Shown here: positions 18,328 through 26,950 of the stretch, piece by piece
Numbering within the stretch: position 1 is the stretch's first letter
Layout of the letters: every line of letters starts with the position of its first letter
Assembly (NCBI GenBank): GCA_963668185.1
Contig: OY764162.1
Coordinates: 2,418,001-2,482,000, forward strand
Direction: 5' to 3'
Origin: G963668185 sp963668185
GTDB taxonomy: Bacteria; Chloroflexota; Dehalococcoidia; Lucifugimonadales; G963668185
Length of the DNA stretch: 64,000 nt
Position numbers and translations under genes: made by a program
The notes under the pieces: model-generated
Seen by the model: the letters and a program-made list of their open reading frames with translations, nothing else
Databases searched by the model: none
Told to the model about the DNA's origin: nothing

Positions 18328-19257
18328 CTACCATCCTCTGGTGGCCAGCTGTTCCTCCACAGGCATGGTCCGTACGTCCAAGCCCGGCATCGAGTCTCCG
18401 AGGCCCCGCGAGACCTCCGCGATGATGTGCGGATCGTTGAAGTGGGTGGTGGCCTTCACTATGGCGTTCGCCATCAGCGCCGGGTTCTCGGACTTGAAGA
18501 TGCCGGAGCCGACGAACACGCCGTCCACGCCGATCTGCATCATCAGGGCAGCGTCCGCTGGCGTGGCGATGCCGCCCGCGGCGAAGTTCACGACCGGCAT
18601 TTCGCCCGTCTCGTGGATGCCCTTGATGAGTTCGTACGGGGCCTTGAGGTCCCTGGCCGTAGCCATGAGCTCGTCCTCGTCCATCGCCCTGATGCGCTTG
18701 ATCTCGCCGAGCACGCTCCTGGCGTGGCGGACGGCCTCGACTATGTTGCCGGTGCCGGCCTCGCCCTTGGTGCGGATCATAGCCGCGCCCTCGCCGACGC
18801 GCCGCAGAGCCTCGCCGAGGTCCCGGCAGCCGCAGACGAAGGGCATCTTGAAGTCGTGCTTGTTGATGTGGTTGTTCTCGTCGGCCGGGGTGAGCACTTC
18901 GGACTCGTCCACGTAGTCGACGCCGAGGGCTTCGAGTACCTGGGCCTCGACGAAGTGGCCGATGCGGGCCTTCGCCATGACGGGGATGGTGACCGCGTCA
19001 AGAATCTCGGTGATCTTGGTGGGGTCGGACATTCTCGCGACGCCGCCGTCCTTGCGAATGTCCGATGGCACGCGCTCGAGGGCCATCACGGCCACCGCGC
19101 CGGCATCCTCCGCGATCTTGGCCTCTTCGGCGGTGACAACGTCCATGATGACGCCGCCCTTGAGCATCTGTGCCAGCCCGACCTTGACCCGCCAAGTGCC
19201 GGTCTCGTTCTGTATGTCGGTGCCGGTGCTGGTTCCGGTCTTAACGTCGATTGCCAT
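18328..19257 (-). CDS. pdxS: Pyridoxal 5'-phosphate synthase lyase subunit PdxS
   Basis: A 309-residue (beta/alpha)8 enzyme that condenses ribose 5-phosphate, glyceraldehyde 3-phosphate and ammonia into PLP. Motifs include KGGVIMDVVTAEEAKIAEDA, ALERVPSDIR and the lysine-bearing IPVMAKARIGH (Lys96). The N-terminus is about 15 residues longer than usual (TGTSTGTDIQNETG), a polar extension of unknown use. It heads a pdxS-pdxT-R3H ATPase operon, which supplies the cofactor of the many PLP enzymes in this window. Confidence 0.97.
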   Translation of the reverse strand: MAIDVKTGTSTGTDIQNETGTWRVKVGLAQMLKGGVIMDVVTAEEAKIAEDAGAVAVMALERVPSDIRKDGGVARMSDPTKITEILDAVTIPVMAKARIGHFVEAQVLEALGVDYVDESEVLTPADENNHINKHDFKMPFVCGCRDLGEALRRVGEGAAMIRTKGEAGTGNIVEAVRHARSVLGEIKRIRAMDEDELMATARDLKAPYELIKGIHETGEMPVVNFAAGGIATPADAALMMQIGVDGVFVGSGIFKSENPALMANAIVKATTHFNDPHIIAEVSRGLGDSMPGLDVRTMPVEEQLATRGW

Positions 19258-19373
19258 TCAGTACCCTCCGTACGGATGTTGACCGCTTTCGCCTTGCAGC
19301 ATTATATCGCTGGCCGGACGGGTTTATCAATTTGGTTTCAGCGATCTTCTTTCCCGCCCGCCCGCCCCTTTTG

Positions 19374-19392
19374 CTGGGGGCATAGCCCCCAG
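19374..19392. repeat. Perfect hairpin CTGGGGGC-ata-GCCCCCAG
   Basis: An 8-bp stem with a 3-nt loop in the 198-bp gap between gap and pdxS. No T-run follows on either strand, so it is not a classical intrinsic terminator, but it lies just downstream of the gap gene region and could be an mRNA-stabilising or attenuation hairpin for pdxST. Confidence 0.5.
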
Positions 19393-19455
19393 ACCCCCGA
19401 GAGTGGCGTTATCCTCGCAGACTCCCCTTAGTTCCAGATGAGCCTTAGCAGGTTG

Positions 19456-20469
19456 TCAGATCCCTTTATCCACCAGGAACGAGGCGAGGTCCGAGGTGCG
19501 GCAGCTGTAGCCCCACTCGTTGTCGTACCAGCCGACGATCTTCACGAGATTGCCGCCCATGGACATGGTGGACTGGCCGTCGATGATGGCACTGTGTGGG
19601 TCCTGCTTGAAGTCGATGCTCACCAGCGGCTCGTCCGTGTAAGCGAGCAGGCCGGAGAGTCCGTTGGACGCGGCGCTGCGGTAGGCGTCGTTGACCTCTT
19701 CGACGGTCGCGTTCCGGCTCAGGGTGGCGACGAAGTCGGTGACCGAGACGGTGGACGTGGGTACGCGGAAGGCCATGCCGTGGATCTTGCCGTTCAGCTC
19801 CGGCAGGACGAGGCCGACGGCGCGGGCTGCGCCGGTGGAGGTTGGGATGATGTTCATTGCGCCGGCGCGGGCGCGCCTCAGGTCCGAGGACACCTGGTCG
19901 AGGATCTTCTGGTCGTTCGTGTACGCGTGGATCGTGCTCATCAGGCCGTGCTCCACACCGAAGGCGTCGTTCACGACCTTGACCATGTTCGCGAGGCAGT
20001 TGGTGGTGCAGGAGGCGTTGGAGAGGACGTTGTGGGAGGCGGGATCGTACTTGTCCTCGTTGACGCCGAGCACGAGCGTGATGTCTTCGCCGGTGGCGGG
20101 CGCGGAGATGATCACCTTCTTCGCTCCGGCCTCAAGGTGTCCTGCGGCCTTCTCGGCGTCCGTGAAGAAGCCGGTGGACTCGACGACGATGTCCACGCCG
20201 AGGTCTCCCCATGGCAGGTCTGCGGGGTTGCGCTCGGCCAGCACTTTGACGCGGGTGCCGTCGATGACGATCTCGCCGTCGCCTGCCTCGACGGAGCCTG
20301 GGTAGCGCCCGTAGTTGGTGTCGTACTTAAGGAGGTGGGCATTGGTCTCAGGGCCGGACAGGTCGTTGACGGCGGCGACTTCAAGCTTGTCCGGGTACCG
20401 CTCGAAGATCGCCCGCAAGACCTGCCTGCCGATGCGACCGAAGCCGTTGATTCCTACGCGCGTTGCCAT
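19456..20469 (-). CDS. gap: Glyceraldehyde-3-phosphate dehydrogenase, type I
   Basis: This 337-residue glycolytic enzyme has the nucleotide motif GINGFGRIGRQVLRA at 7-21, the catalytic Cys154 in SNASCTTNC and the base His181 in STIHAYTND. The AVNDLS segment at 33-38 is typical of NAD-dependent forms, and the C-terminal WYDNEWGYSCR is conserved. It is a single gene with no pgk or tpi beside it; the other lower-glycolytic gene in the window is eno at 31 kb. Confidence 0.97.
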   Translation of the reverse strand: MATRVGINGFGRIGRQVLRAIFERYPDKLEVAAVNDLSGPETNAHLLKYDTNYGRYPGSVEAGDGEIVIDGTRVKVLAERNPADLPWGDLGVDIVVESTGFFTDAEKAAGHLEAGAKKVIISAPATGEDITLVLGVNEDKYDPASHNVLSNASCTTNCLANMVKVVNDAFGVEHGLMSTIHAYTNDQKILDQVSSDLRRARAGAMNIIPTSTGAARAVGLVLPELNGKIHGMAFRVPTSTVSVTDFVATLSRNATVEEVNDAYRSAASNGLSGLLAYTDEPLVSIDFKQDPHSAIIDGQSTMSMGGNLVKIVGWYDNEWGYSCRTSDLASFLVDKGI

Positions 20470-20585
20470 GTGCGTTACCTCCTAGCGGCGCTGTTGGGTG
20501 GTGTGGACGCGGCGCTATTATACGGCCCCGGCGTGCTGCGGGGGACGGGGGGATGGGAGGGGTGTTAGCCAGTGAACCCCGGAGT

Positions 20586-21083
20586 CTAGGTTCCCATCAG
20601 TTCAGGGCAGAGAAAGTTCACATTGACTCCATACTCATGCAACGGTTCACGGTATGTCCACCAGTCGGTGTCCGACGCGTTCAGCACGTCGGGATCGGTT
20701 CTGCTGGCGATGGCCACTGCGACAAACTTGCGGTCGTCCCAGTCGAACCCGGCCAGGCTTGGATCATCCGGGAACTCATCGAAGCCTCGGTCGTCATTTG
20801 GAGTCACCGGGACGATCCTACAGTATCGTTCGTTGGTTCGATTGAGCCAGAGCCAGCTAAAAAACCTGTCGCCTGGCCCAGGCTGGCCGGACAGACTCAG
20901 GCGGTTCATGTACTCATCCAGAATCCGGCCTCGATTATCTAGCAAAAGCCTGTGGTTCCCCTGAATCTGCTCCAGCTTCTCTATGCAGATGTCAACGCAA
21001 CCGGGGCCTGCCTGCTCGGCCTCGCCGTTCGCCACGGCCGCGACGTTGGTGTCCATGACGACCTCGCTTGTATCCAGGTTCAC
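20586..21083 (-). CDS. PIN-like nuclease partner of the OLD-type ATPase
   Basis: A 165-residue protein with a PIN-fold pattern: an initial strand then Asp11 (EVVMDTNVAAVANG), a mid-protein acidic site in LLLDNRGRILDEYM (Asp49, Glu57), WDDRKFVAVAIAS (Asp116/117) and a final VLNASDTDW (Asp138). PIN domains cleave RNA. The GTG start overlaps the TGA of the ATPase gene (GTGA), so the two are translationally coupled. Assignment is by eye from residue spacing; no close family name is recognised. The pair looks like a defence or abortive-infection module. Confidence 0.6.
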   Translation of the reverse strand: MNLDTSEVVMDTNVAAVANGEAEQAGPGCVDICIEKLEQIQGNHRLLLDNRGRILDEYMNRLSLSGQPGPGDRFFSWLWLNRTNERYCRIVPVTPNDDRGFDEFPDDPSLAGFDWDDRKFVAVAIASRTDPDVLNASDTDWWTYREPLHEYGVNVNFLCPELMGT

Positions 21084-22441
21084 TCGCCGGCTCGTTGCCG
21101 CTTCAGCGCAGCCCTGCTCATGGAGGCGATCTCCCTGAACTGGTCTCCAAAGAAGTTTTCGGGCCAGTTTGCGATGTTGCCGAACTTGTCCACATTGAGC
21201 GTACTCAGCTTTGAGGCCCCGTCGCTTGGCTCGCAGAAGTACAGGCCCACGTCTTCGTGCGAGAGTTCCTCTTCGGCGATGCGCCGCTGGAGTCTGTTCA
21301 GCAGGTGCTCGCTGTGGCTCTCCACGATGATTTGCACCTTACGCCTCTTAGACGCTTCGATGAACGCGTCGGCAAGGCCGGACTGCGCGAGCGGGTGCAG
21401 GTGAATCTCCGGCTGTTCCAAAATGACCGTCGAACCTTCTGGGACGTAGAAGCATAGGACGAGTGCCGGCAGCACCTGGGACACGCCGAAGCCGACATCC
21501 GTTATCAGCGATTCGGCCGCTCCGGGCGACTTCCGAACCTTGACTTCGAACAAGTTGCTGCCTTCCACTACGGGTTCGATCCTGAATTCGTGAATCAGCC
21601 CCAGTTTCTTCAGCCACTCGGCTACGTACTCCACCAAGGACTGGCAGGGATTGCCGTGCCCACGGCCTACGGTCTGGTTTCGTTCCAGACCTGCCAGTAG
21701 TGCGTCTATAACATGCTCGCCTGTCCACCCTACGTCGGTGGGCTGCGCGCCGGACCATGTATAGACGCGCGCCGGCCGAGCGCGCAGCGGCCCCAAGTAA
21801 TGCACCGATCTCAGCCGATCTTCGAATCCGTATTCAAGGTCTGCCAAGAAGTCAAGGTTCCGAAAATTTGCCCAGAGTTCTGGCGGAAAGCCATAACACT
21901 TGTCCAAAGAGGTGACCTTGCGAGGCCTTCCTCTGTATCGAGTGAACTCGAAGTCCGTGTTCTCGGCGAATGGCCGATACTCATTGCCGTTCTTCCTACG
22001 CATCCCGAATCCGGCTTTTCCAACGCTATATGACATTTCGTCTACAACGGGTTTACCAATGTAGCCGGAGCTTTCCATGCGTGAAGTGACGTGGAATCCT
22101 AGTACTCCACTTTGGACGATCGGCTGTCGATTGACCTCGTCTCTTACGACGAACCGCTTTCCCGGCGCCCACTTCAGGGAGATTTCCAGTTCGCTGTCTG
22201 CCTTGTGCCCATGCACTACGCTTGCGAAATCACCCAGATCCGCAGGGGTTCTGCTGTCTCCGAAGTGGAAGACGATGCCACGATCCGATGAGTCGGCGGT
22301 CTGTTTGAGGAGCAGCAGGGCCTGGATCAGGCTGGACTTGCCGGAGCTATTGGCGCCGAAGAATCCGGTGATCGGCTTGAGCGGGACGTCGCCGGTGTCC
22401 TTCCATGCTTTGAAGTTCTTCAGACGAAGCTGAGTCAACAT
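21080..22441 (-). CDS. AAA/ABC-type ATPase (AAA_21/DUF3696, OLD-like)
   Basis: A 453-residue ATPase of the RecF/OLD group. It has an N-terminal LTQLRLKNFKAWKDTGDVPL strand, Walker A FFGANSSGKSSLIQALLLL (about 28-46), ABC signature-like DVGFGVSQVLPALV (about 316-329), Walker B STVILEQPEIHLHP (about 339-352) and an H-loop IIVESHSEHLLNRL. A DUF3696-type C-terminus follows. There is no TOPRIM domain, so the nuclease is supplied in trans by the overlapping PIN-like gene, much as AriA pairs with AriB in PARIS. Upstream lies a gap of 170 bp containing a terminator. Confidence 0.82.
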   Translation of the reverse strand: MLTQLRLKNFKAWKDTGDVPLKPITGFFGANSSGKSSLIQALLLLKQTADSSDRGIVFHFGDSRTPADLGDFASVVHGHKADSELEISLKWAPGKRFVVRDEVNRQPIVQSGVLGFHVTSRMESSGYIGKPVVDEMSYSVGKAGFGMRRKNGNEYRPFAENTDFEFTRYRGRPRKVTSLDKCYGFPPELWANFRNLDFLADLEYGFEDRLRSVHYLGPLRARPARVYTWSGAQPTDVGWTGEHVIDALLAGLERNQTVGRGHGNPCQSLVEYVAEWLKKLGLIHEFRIEPVVEGSNLFEVKVRKSPGAAESLITDVGFGVSQVLPALVLCFYVPEGSTVILEQPEIHLHPLAQSGLADAFIEASKRRKVQIIVESHSEHLLNRLQRRIAEEELSHEDVGLYFCEPSDGASKLSTLNVDKFGNIANWPENFFGDQFREIASMSRAALKRQRAGE

Positions 22442-22548
22442 CGGTCATGCTCCATGGGCATCATTGCAGACCGCTCGAACGCCTACCGTTAGACAAAGTG
22501 TACACGCTACCGGCCAACGTCTCATCGGATACGGCGCGCCCAAATCAG

Positions 22549-22585
22549 GAAAAAGAGAGGCCCCGGCCGATTGGGCCGGGGCCTC
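22549..22585 (-). terminator. Rho-independent terminator of the class III aminotransferase gene
   Basis: A strong GC stem (GAGGCCCCGGCC paired with GGCCGGGGCCTC, loop CAATC region) at 22557-22585 is followed on the minus strand by a short run of five T at 22550-22554. It lies 27 bp past the stop codon of the aminotransferase gene and insulates the ATPase/PIN operon from it. Confidence 0.85.
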
Positions 22586-22611
22586 TTGCTGTCGCGCTGT
22601 TGCGTGTGCGG

Positions 22612-23997
22612 TTAGGAGACGCCGAGGTCCTTCTCGACCTCTGTGAGGGCGTCTTCGAAGGAGTCCACCATGTGGTCCACCTCGTCCCGCGTGATGCAGA
22701 GCGGCGGGGCGAACGACGATACGTCCGCGAAGCGGCCGAGCAGGCCGCGCTCCTGGGCGGCGGCGGTGAGCTTCTTTGCGAGATCGGCTTCCTTGGGGAA
22801 CTTCTCCTTGGTCTGCTTGTCCTTCACGACCTCCACGGCGGCGAGCAGTCCGAGACCGCCCCGGACATCGCCTACGGTGGGGTGCTCGCGCAGGGTCTGG
22901 AGCTTGTCGAACAGGTAGTTGCCCATCTCGGCCGAGTTCTCGACCATGCCCTCGGACTCCATGATGTCCAGGTTCCTCAGGGCGGCGGCGCAGGCCGGCG
23001 GGTTGCCGCCGAACGTGATCAGGTGGCGGAAGGTGTTCTCCTCTTCGCCCTTGAAGGTGTCCGCGACGTTGCTGCTGGCAATCGCAGCGCCGATCGGGAG
23101 GTACCCGCTGGTGAGCGCCTTCGCGACGGTCATGATGTCCGGCGTGACGCCCCAGTGCTCCACGGCGAACATCTTGCCGGTCCTGCCGAAGCCGTTGATG
23201 ACCTCGTCGCAGATCATGACGACGCCGTGCTTGTCGCAGATCTCGCGGATCGTGGGCCAGTACTCCGGGTGCGGCACGTTGATGCCGGAGGCCGCCGAGA
23301 TCGGCTCGCCGATGAACGCGGCGACCGTCTTCGGGTTCTCGTGCTCGATGGCGCGGTCCAGTTCCTTGGCGCACTGCAGGTTGCAGCCGCCGCTGTCGGC
23401 GCAGTAGTGGCAGCGGTACTCGTACGGGTTGGTGATGTGGATGTTGCCGGGCATCAGGGGGCCGTAGTCGGTGGGCGCGCTGATCCCGCCGCCGCCGAGG
23501 CTCATGCAGGCGTGGGTTGCGCCGTGGTAGGAGCCCTTCCGGCTGATGACCTTGAACCGCGTGGTCTCGCCCCGGTTGGCCTGGTACTTCTTGGCCATCT
23601 TGACCGCGGTCTCAACGGCCTCGGAGCCGCCGCTCACGAGGTAAATGCGCGAGTCAGGGTCCGGCAACATACCGGCCAGCCTGCCGGTGAGGCGGACCGT
23701 CGCGGGGGTCACCGTGCCGCCCGGCGAGTAAGACATGCTGCTGGTCATCTCATCGTAAACGGCCTGCGCGATCTCGTTGCGGCCGTGGCCGATGTTCACG
23801 AGCCACATGCCGGACAGTACGTCCAGCCATTTCTTGCCGTCAACGTCGTTGACCCAGATGCCTTCCGCGCCGTCGACCAGCTTGATGCCGGTGTCTTCCG
23901 ACATGTCGGCCACGGGCCGGGCGTGCGGCCAAAAGTGCGCGGACGCTACGTCCTTCAGTTCCTCAATCTGCTCGCCGGTCATCTTTGCGGTTGCCAA
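22612..23997 (-). CDS. Class III PLP-dependent aminotransferase
   Basis: A 461-residue omega-amino-acid:pyruvate-type aminotransferase. Motifs: YLVSGGSEAVETAVKMA, the SYHGATHACMSLGG loop, the Walker-like strand VVMICDEVINGFGRTG with the PLP-ring Asp, and the PLP lysine in DIMTVAKALTSGYLPIG. The chosen TTG at 23997 has AGGAGGT 5 nt upstream; the frame reaches an ATG at 24042 that would bury this ribosome site. A Cys-rich insert (YRCHYCADSGGCNLQC) is unusual for the family and could bind a metal. The substrate is not predictable. Confidence 0.87.
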   Translation of the reverse strand: MATAKMTGEQIEELKDVASAHFWPHARPVADMSEDTGIKLVDGAEGIWVNDVDGKKWLDVLSGMWLVNIGHGRNEIAQAVYDEMTSSMSYSPGGTVTPATVRLTGRLAGMLPDPDSRIYLVSGGSEAVETAVKMAKKYQANRGETTRFKVISRKGSYHGATHACMSLGGGGISAPTDYGPLMPGNIHITNPYEYRCHYCADSGGCNLQCAKELDRAIEHENPKTVAAFIGEPISAASGINVPHPEYWPTIREICDKHGVVMICDEVINGFGRTGKMFAVEHWGVTPDIMTVAKALTSGYLPIGAAIASSNVADTFKGEEENTFRHLITFGGNPPACAAALRNLDIMESEGMVENSAEMGNYLFDKLQTLREHPTVGDVRGGLGLLAAVEVVKDKQTKEKFPKEADLAKKLTAAAQERGLLGRFADVSSFAPPLCITRDEVDHMVDSFEDALTEVEKDLGVS

Positions 23998-24093
23998 TTC
24001 GTACCTCCTAACCGATCTTTCCTTGTACAGTTGCTCTCTCAAGCATTAGAGATGCTATCACGTTGACTATGTGCGCGGCTATTTTTTCGATCC

Positions 24094-25239
24094 TCACACG
24101 AAGGCGAGGCTTTCGAACTGGCCGTTTACGATGGGCACGGGATCGAGGCCGAGCCAGCCGTGCAGTATCGTCGAGTACGCGCTGCGGAAGTCGACGTTGG
24201 GGACGAGGTCGCCCTGGTCGAGCTTCTCGGCCTGCGTCTCGGGGTAGAAGCCGTACATGCCGCCCTTCACGCGCGGGCCGATCGCGAACGAGACGCCGGC
24301 CGCGCCGTGGTCCGTGCCGGAGCCGTTGTCCTTGACGCGCCTGCCGAACTCGGAGAACAGGAACATGATGACGTTCTCGTGCGCGTCGTGCTCCCGCAGG
24401 TCGTCCCAGAAGTCGGCGATTGCGCCGGACACTTCGGCCCACAGGTTGGCGTGCGTGACCTTCTGGGCCGCGTGCGTGTCGAAGCTGCCGTGCTGGGTGT
24501 AGAAGATGCGCGCGCCCAGACCGGCGGTGTGCACCATGGCCACGTCTCGCAGGCTCTTGGCGATGGGGTTCGCCGCGTACTCGACCGTGGACTGATAGCC
24601 TGCCGGCGCGGCTTTGAGGATGTCCGCGCCCTTTAGCGCGTCCAGCCCGGTCTTGCCGAGGTAGTCCATCACCGGCCCGGAACCGAGCGCCGGGGCGTAC
24701 ATCCTGGAGAACCTTTCGAGGACGCGGTCACGCTTCTCCTGCTCCTCTATGCCGGTCAGCAGGCCGTAGCTCTCGAGGTCGCTCACCGAGGCCACGGATA
24801 CGCCGGGCGCCGCGAGGGCGCGGGGCAGGCCGTGGCCGAAGTTCACGGCGGTCACGGGGTTCTCGCCCGACGGGTCGATGTCCCTGGTGGCGCGGCCCAG
24901 CCAGCCCTCTGTGCCGACGATCTCAGGCTCGCAGGTGTGCCAGATGTCCATGGAGCGGAAGTGGGAGCGAGGCGAGTTCTCGTATCCGATGCCGTGGATG
25001 ACGGCCACGTCGCCCTCATCGTACAGGCGCTTCATCGGCCCCATGGCGGGGTGCAGCCCCATCTCGCCGTCCAGCCGGAGCACGTCGTCCTCCGGGATGC
25101 CGAGCGCGCGTCTGTTGTCGTAGTAGTTGGGGTCGGAGTATGGTATGACGGTGTTGAAGTAGTCGTTGCCGCCCGAAAGCTGGAGGACTACCAGGACAGG
25201 GTCCTTGCCGTTGCCGTTGGAGCTACCGTTCGCAGACAT
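24094..25239 (-). CDS. DUF1501 domain protein
   Basis: A 381-residue protein of the DUF1501 family (alkaline-phosphatase-like fold). Typical segments are VLVVLQLSGGNDYFNTVIPY near the start, SHFRSMDIW, the HGSFDTHAAQ motif and SEFGRRVKDNGSGTDHGAAG. Family members often carry a Tat signal and lie next to DUF1800 genes; neither is seen here. ATG 25239 is preceded by AAGGAGG, so the upstream 13 residues of the frame are rejected. The function is unknown; a secreted hydrolase is the usual guess, but this copy looks cytoplasmic. Confidence 0.83.
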   Translation of the reverse strand: MSANGSSNGNGKDPVLVVLQLSGGNDYFNTVIPYSDPNYYDNRRALGIPEDDVLRLDGEMGLHPAMGPMKRLYDEGDVAVIHGIGYENSPRSHFRSMDIWHTCEPEIVGTEGWLGRATRDIDPSGENPVTAVNFGHGLPRALAAPGVSVASVSDLESYGLLTGIEEQEKRDRVLERFSRMYAPALGSGPVMDYLGKTGLDALKGADILKAAPAGYQSTVEYAANPIAKSLRDVAMVHTAGLGARIFYTQHGSFDTHAAQKVTHANLWAEVSGAIADFWDDLREHDAHENVIMFLFSEFGRRVKDNGSGTDHGAAGVSFAIGPRVKGGMYGFYPETQAEKLDQGDLVPNVDFRSAYSTILHGWLGLDPVPIVNGQFESLAFV

Positions 25240-25290
25240 CTCAGCCTCCTTCAGCGCTGCTTGTGGCGATGCTATCAAAGCGCATGGGAC

Positions 25291-25794
25291 ATGAACAACT
25301 TTCTTGAAGGCGACAAGGGCGCAATCCCACCGGAGTACGGCTCACATAGGTACGCGCTGTGGAGGCGTTGGGACGAAAGCAGGCCGACGGTAATGTTTAT
25401 TATGCTTAACCCGTCGAAGGCGGATGCGGATAGTGACGACCCGACGATACGGCGGTGCATTGGATTCGCGAAGTCGTGGGGTTATGGGAGCCTGCTTGTA
25501 GGCAACCTGTTCGGGAGGAGGGCGACCAAGCCGCGGGACCTCAAGGCGGAAGGCAGGGCTGGAAAGGACATAGTCGGGTTAGGCAACGACGAGGCGCTTG
25601 AGTACATGGCGGATCGCTCGGAGTTGGTCGTTGCAGCCTGGGGTAACCACGGCGGCTTCCATTGCAGGAGCGATGAGATCAGGCAGAGGTTTGAGGGACA
25701 GCTTCACTGTTTGAAGTTGAACAAGACTGGTGAGCCGGGACACCCGCTCACTCTGCCCAAGCACTTGAAGCCGTGTCCACTTGAAGAGCATTAG
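25291..25794 (+). CDS. DUF1643 domain protein
   Basis: A 167-residue protein with the DUF1643 signature: RPTVMFIMLNPSKADADSDDPTIRRCIGFAKSWGYG (about 31-66), then NLFGRRATKPRDLK and VAAWGNHG. The family is widespread in bacteria and phages, with no settled function. It is transcribed 24 bp ahead of the FAD oxidoreductase. The frame runs far upstream antisense to the DUF1501 gene; ATG 25291 is the first start at the natural N-terminus. Confidence 0.82.
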   Translation: MNNFLEGDKGAIPPEYGSHRYALWRRWDESRPTVMFIMLNPSKADADSDDPTIRRCIGFAKSWGYGSLLVGNLFGRRATKPRDLKAEGRAGKDIVGLGNDEALEYMADRSELVVAAWGNHGGFHCRSDEIRQRFEGQLHCLKLNKTGEPGHPLTLPKHLKPCPLEEH

Positions 25795-25818
25795 CCAGTG
25801 TAGTGAAGGAATAGGAAA

Positions 25819-26922
25819 ATGCCGGACGTAGTCATTGTAGGTGGTGGGGTGGCCGGGATCGCGACGGCGTATTACCTGGGCAAGGCCGGCGTAAAGGCCA
25901 CGGTCATTGAGAAGGACGCGATCGCGGCGCATGCGTCGGGGTTCGCGTACGGCGGGCTTGGGCCGCTCTCGGGAGCCGGCATTCCGGGGCCTATGGCCGA
26001 AATCGCGCAGGCGTCGTTCCGGTTGCACACGGCCCTGTCCCAGAGCCTGCCTGAGGAGTCGGGCATCGACTTCGAGTTCAGGTCGAGGCTTTCGCTTTCG
26101 CTTGCCTTCGACGATGTCGAGGCCTCCGGTCTCAAGGCAGCCGCCGACTGGCAGAACCGGCAAGACGGGTTCAGCACCGAGTGGCTGGAACCCAACGGCC
26201 TGCATGAGATCAATCCCATGATTTCGTCCGAGGCCGTTGGGGGATGCCTGCTGCACGGCATGACCGATCTGGAGCCGTACAAGTTTGTGCTCGCGCTGGC
26301 TCAGGCCGCCGAGAAGCTGGGCGCGGAGGTGCGCCACGGCGTCGTGACGGGGCTGGAGTGGAGCGGCTCGCGAGTGACCGGCGTCGTGACGGGCGGCGGC
26401 GTGGTTCCCTGCGACGCGGCGGTGCTGGCGCAGGGCCCCTGGACCGGGGCGGCGTCGGAGTGGACCGGGACGTCGTTGCCAGTTCATCCTCTCAAGGGGC
26501 AGATCCTCAGACTCAACGCGCCTCCTCCCGCGGTGGACTGCTCGGTAAGCTGGTCGCACAACTACGCCGCTACCAAGGGCGACGGGCTTCTTTGGACCGG
26601 CACGACAGAGGAACACGCCGGCTTCGACGAGGAGCCAACGTCAGATGCGAGGGACGTGATCATGTCCTCGCTGCTGAAGATGCTGCCGGCGATGGAGGAC
26701 GCCGAACTCGTCCGGCAGACGGCGTGCCTCAGGCCGGTGACGCCGGACGGTCTCCTGGCGATTGGCCAAGTACCGGGCTGGGAAGGTCTCTACGTGTCCA
26801 CCGGGGCAGGCCGCAAGGGCATCATGTACGGCCCTCTCATGGGGCGCACGGTGGCCGACCTGATACTGGGCCGGGAAACATCCGTGGATATATCTGCCTT
26901 CGATCCCGGACGGTTCGCTTAG
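25819..26922 (+). CDS. FAD-dependent oxidoreductase (DAO/glycine oxidase family)
   Basis: This 367-residue flavoenzyme has the dinucleotide fold VVIVGGGVAGIATAYYLGKAG at 4-24 with the acidic ribose binder in VIEKD. The DAO fold is completed by the FAD motif GLYVSTGAGRKGIMYGPLMG near the C-terminus (about 326-345). It probably oxidises a secondary or D-amino acid and produces an imine plus H2O2 or reduced carrier. No signal peptide. The neighbouring aminotransferase and aldolase genes suggest amino-acid or oxoacid catabolism, but they are on the other strand. Confidence 0.85.
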   Translation: MPDVVIVGGGVAGIATAYYLGKAGVKATVIEKDAIAAHASGFAYGGLGPLSGAGIPGPMAEIAQASFRLHTALSQSLPEESGIDFEFRSRLSLSLAFDDVEASGLKAAADWQNRQDGFSTEWLEPNGLHEINPMISSEAVGGCLLHGMTDLEPYKFVLALAQAAEKLGAEVRHGVVTGLEWSGSRVTGVVTGGGVVPCDAAVLAQGPWTGAASEWTGTSLPVHPLKGQILRLNAPPPAVDCSVSWSHNYAATKGDGLLWTGTTEEHAGFDEEPTSDARDVIMSSLLKMLPAMEDAELVRQTACLRPVTPDGLLAIGQVPGWEGLYVSTGAGRKGIMYGPLMGRTVADLILGRETSVDISAFDPGRFA

Positions 26923-26950
26923 GTTCGTAGGGCGGTCTCAGGGGCGCCAG

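Noticed and set aside
22445..24066. Long plus- and minus-strand frames of 300-540 codons opposite the class III aminotransferase
   Set aside because: Shadow frames caused by GC-rich third positions; the aminotransferase has all catalytic motifs, a ribosome site and a terminator.
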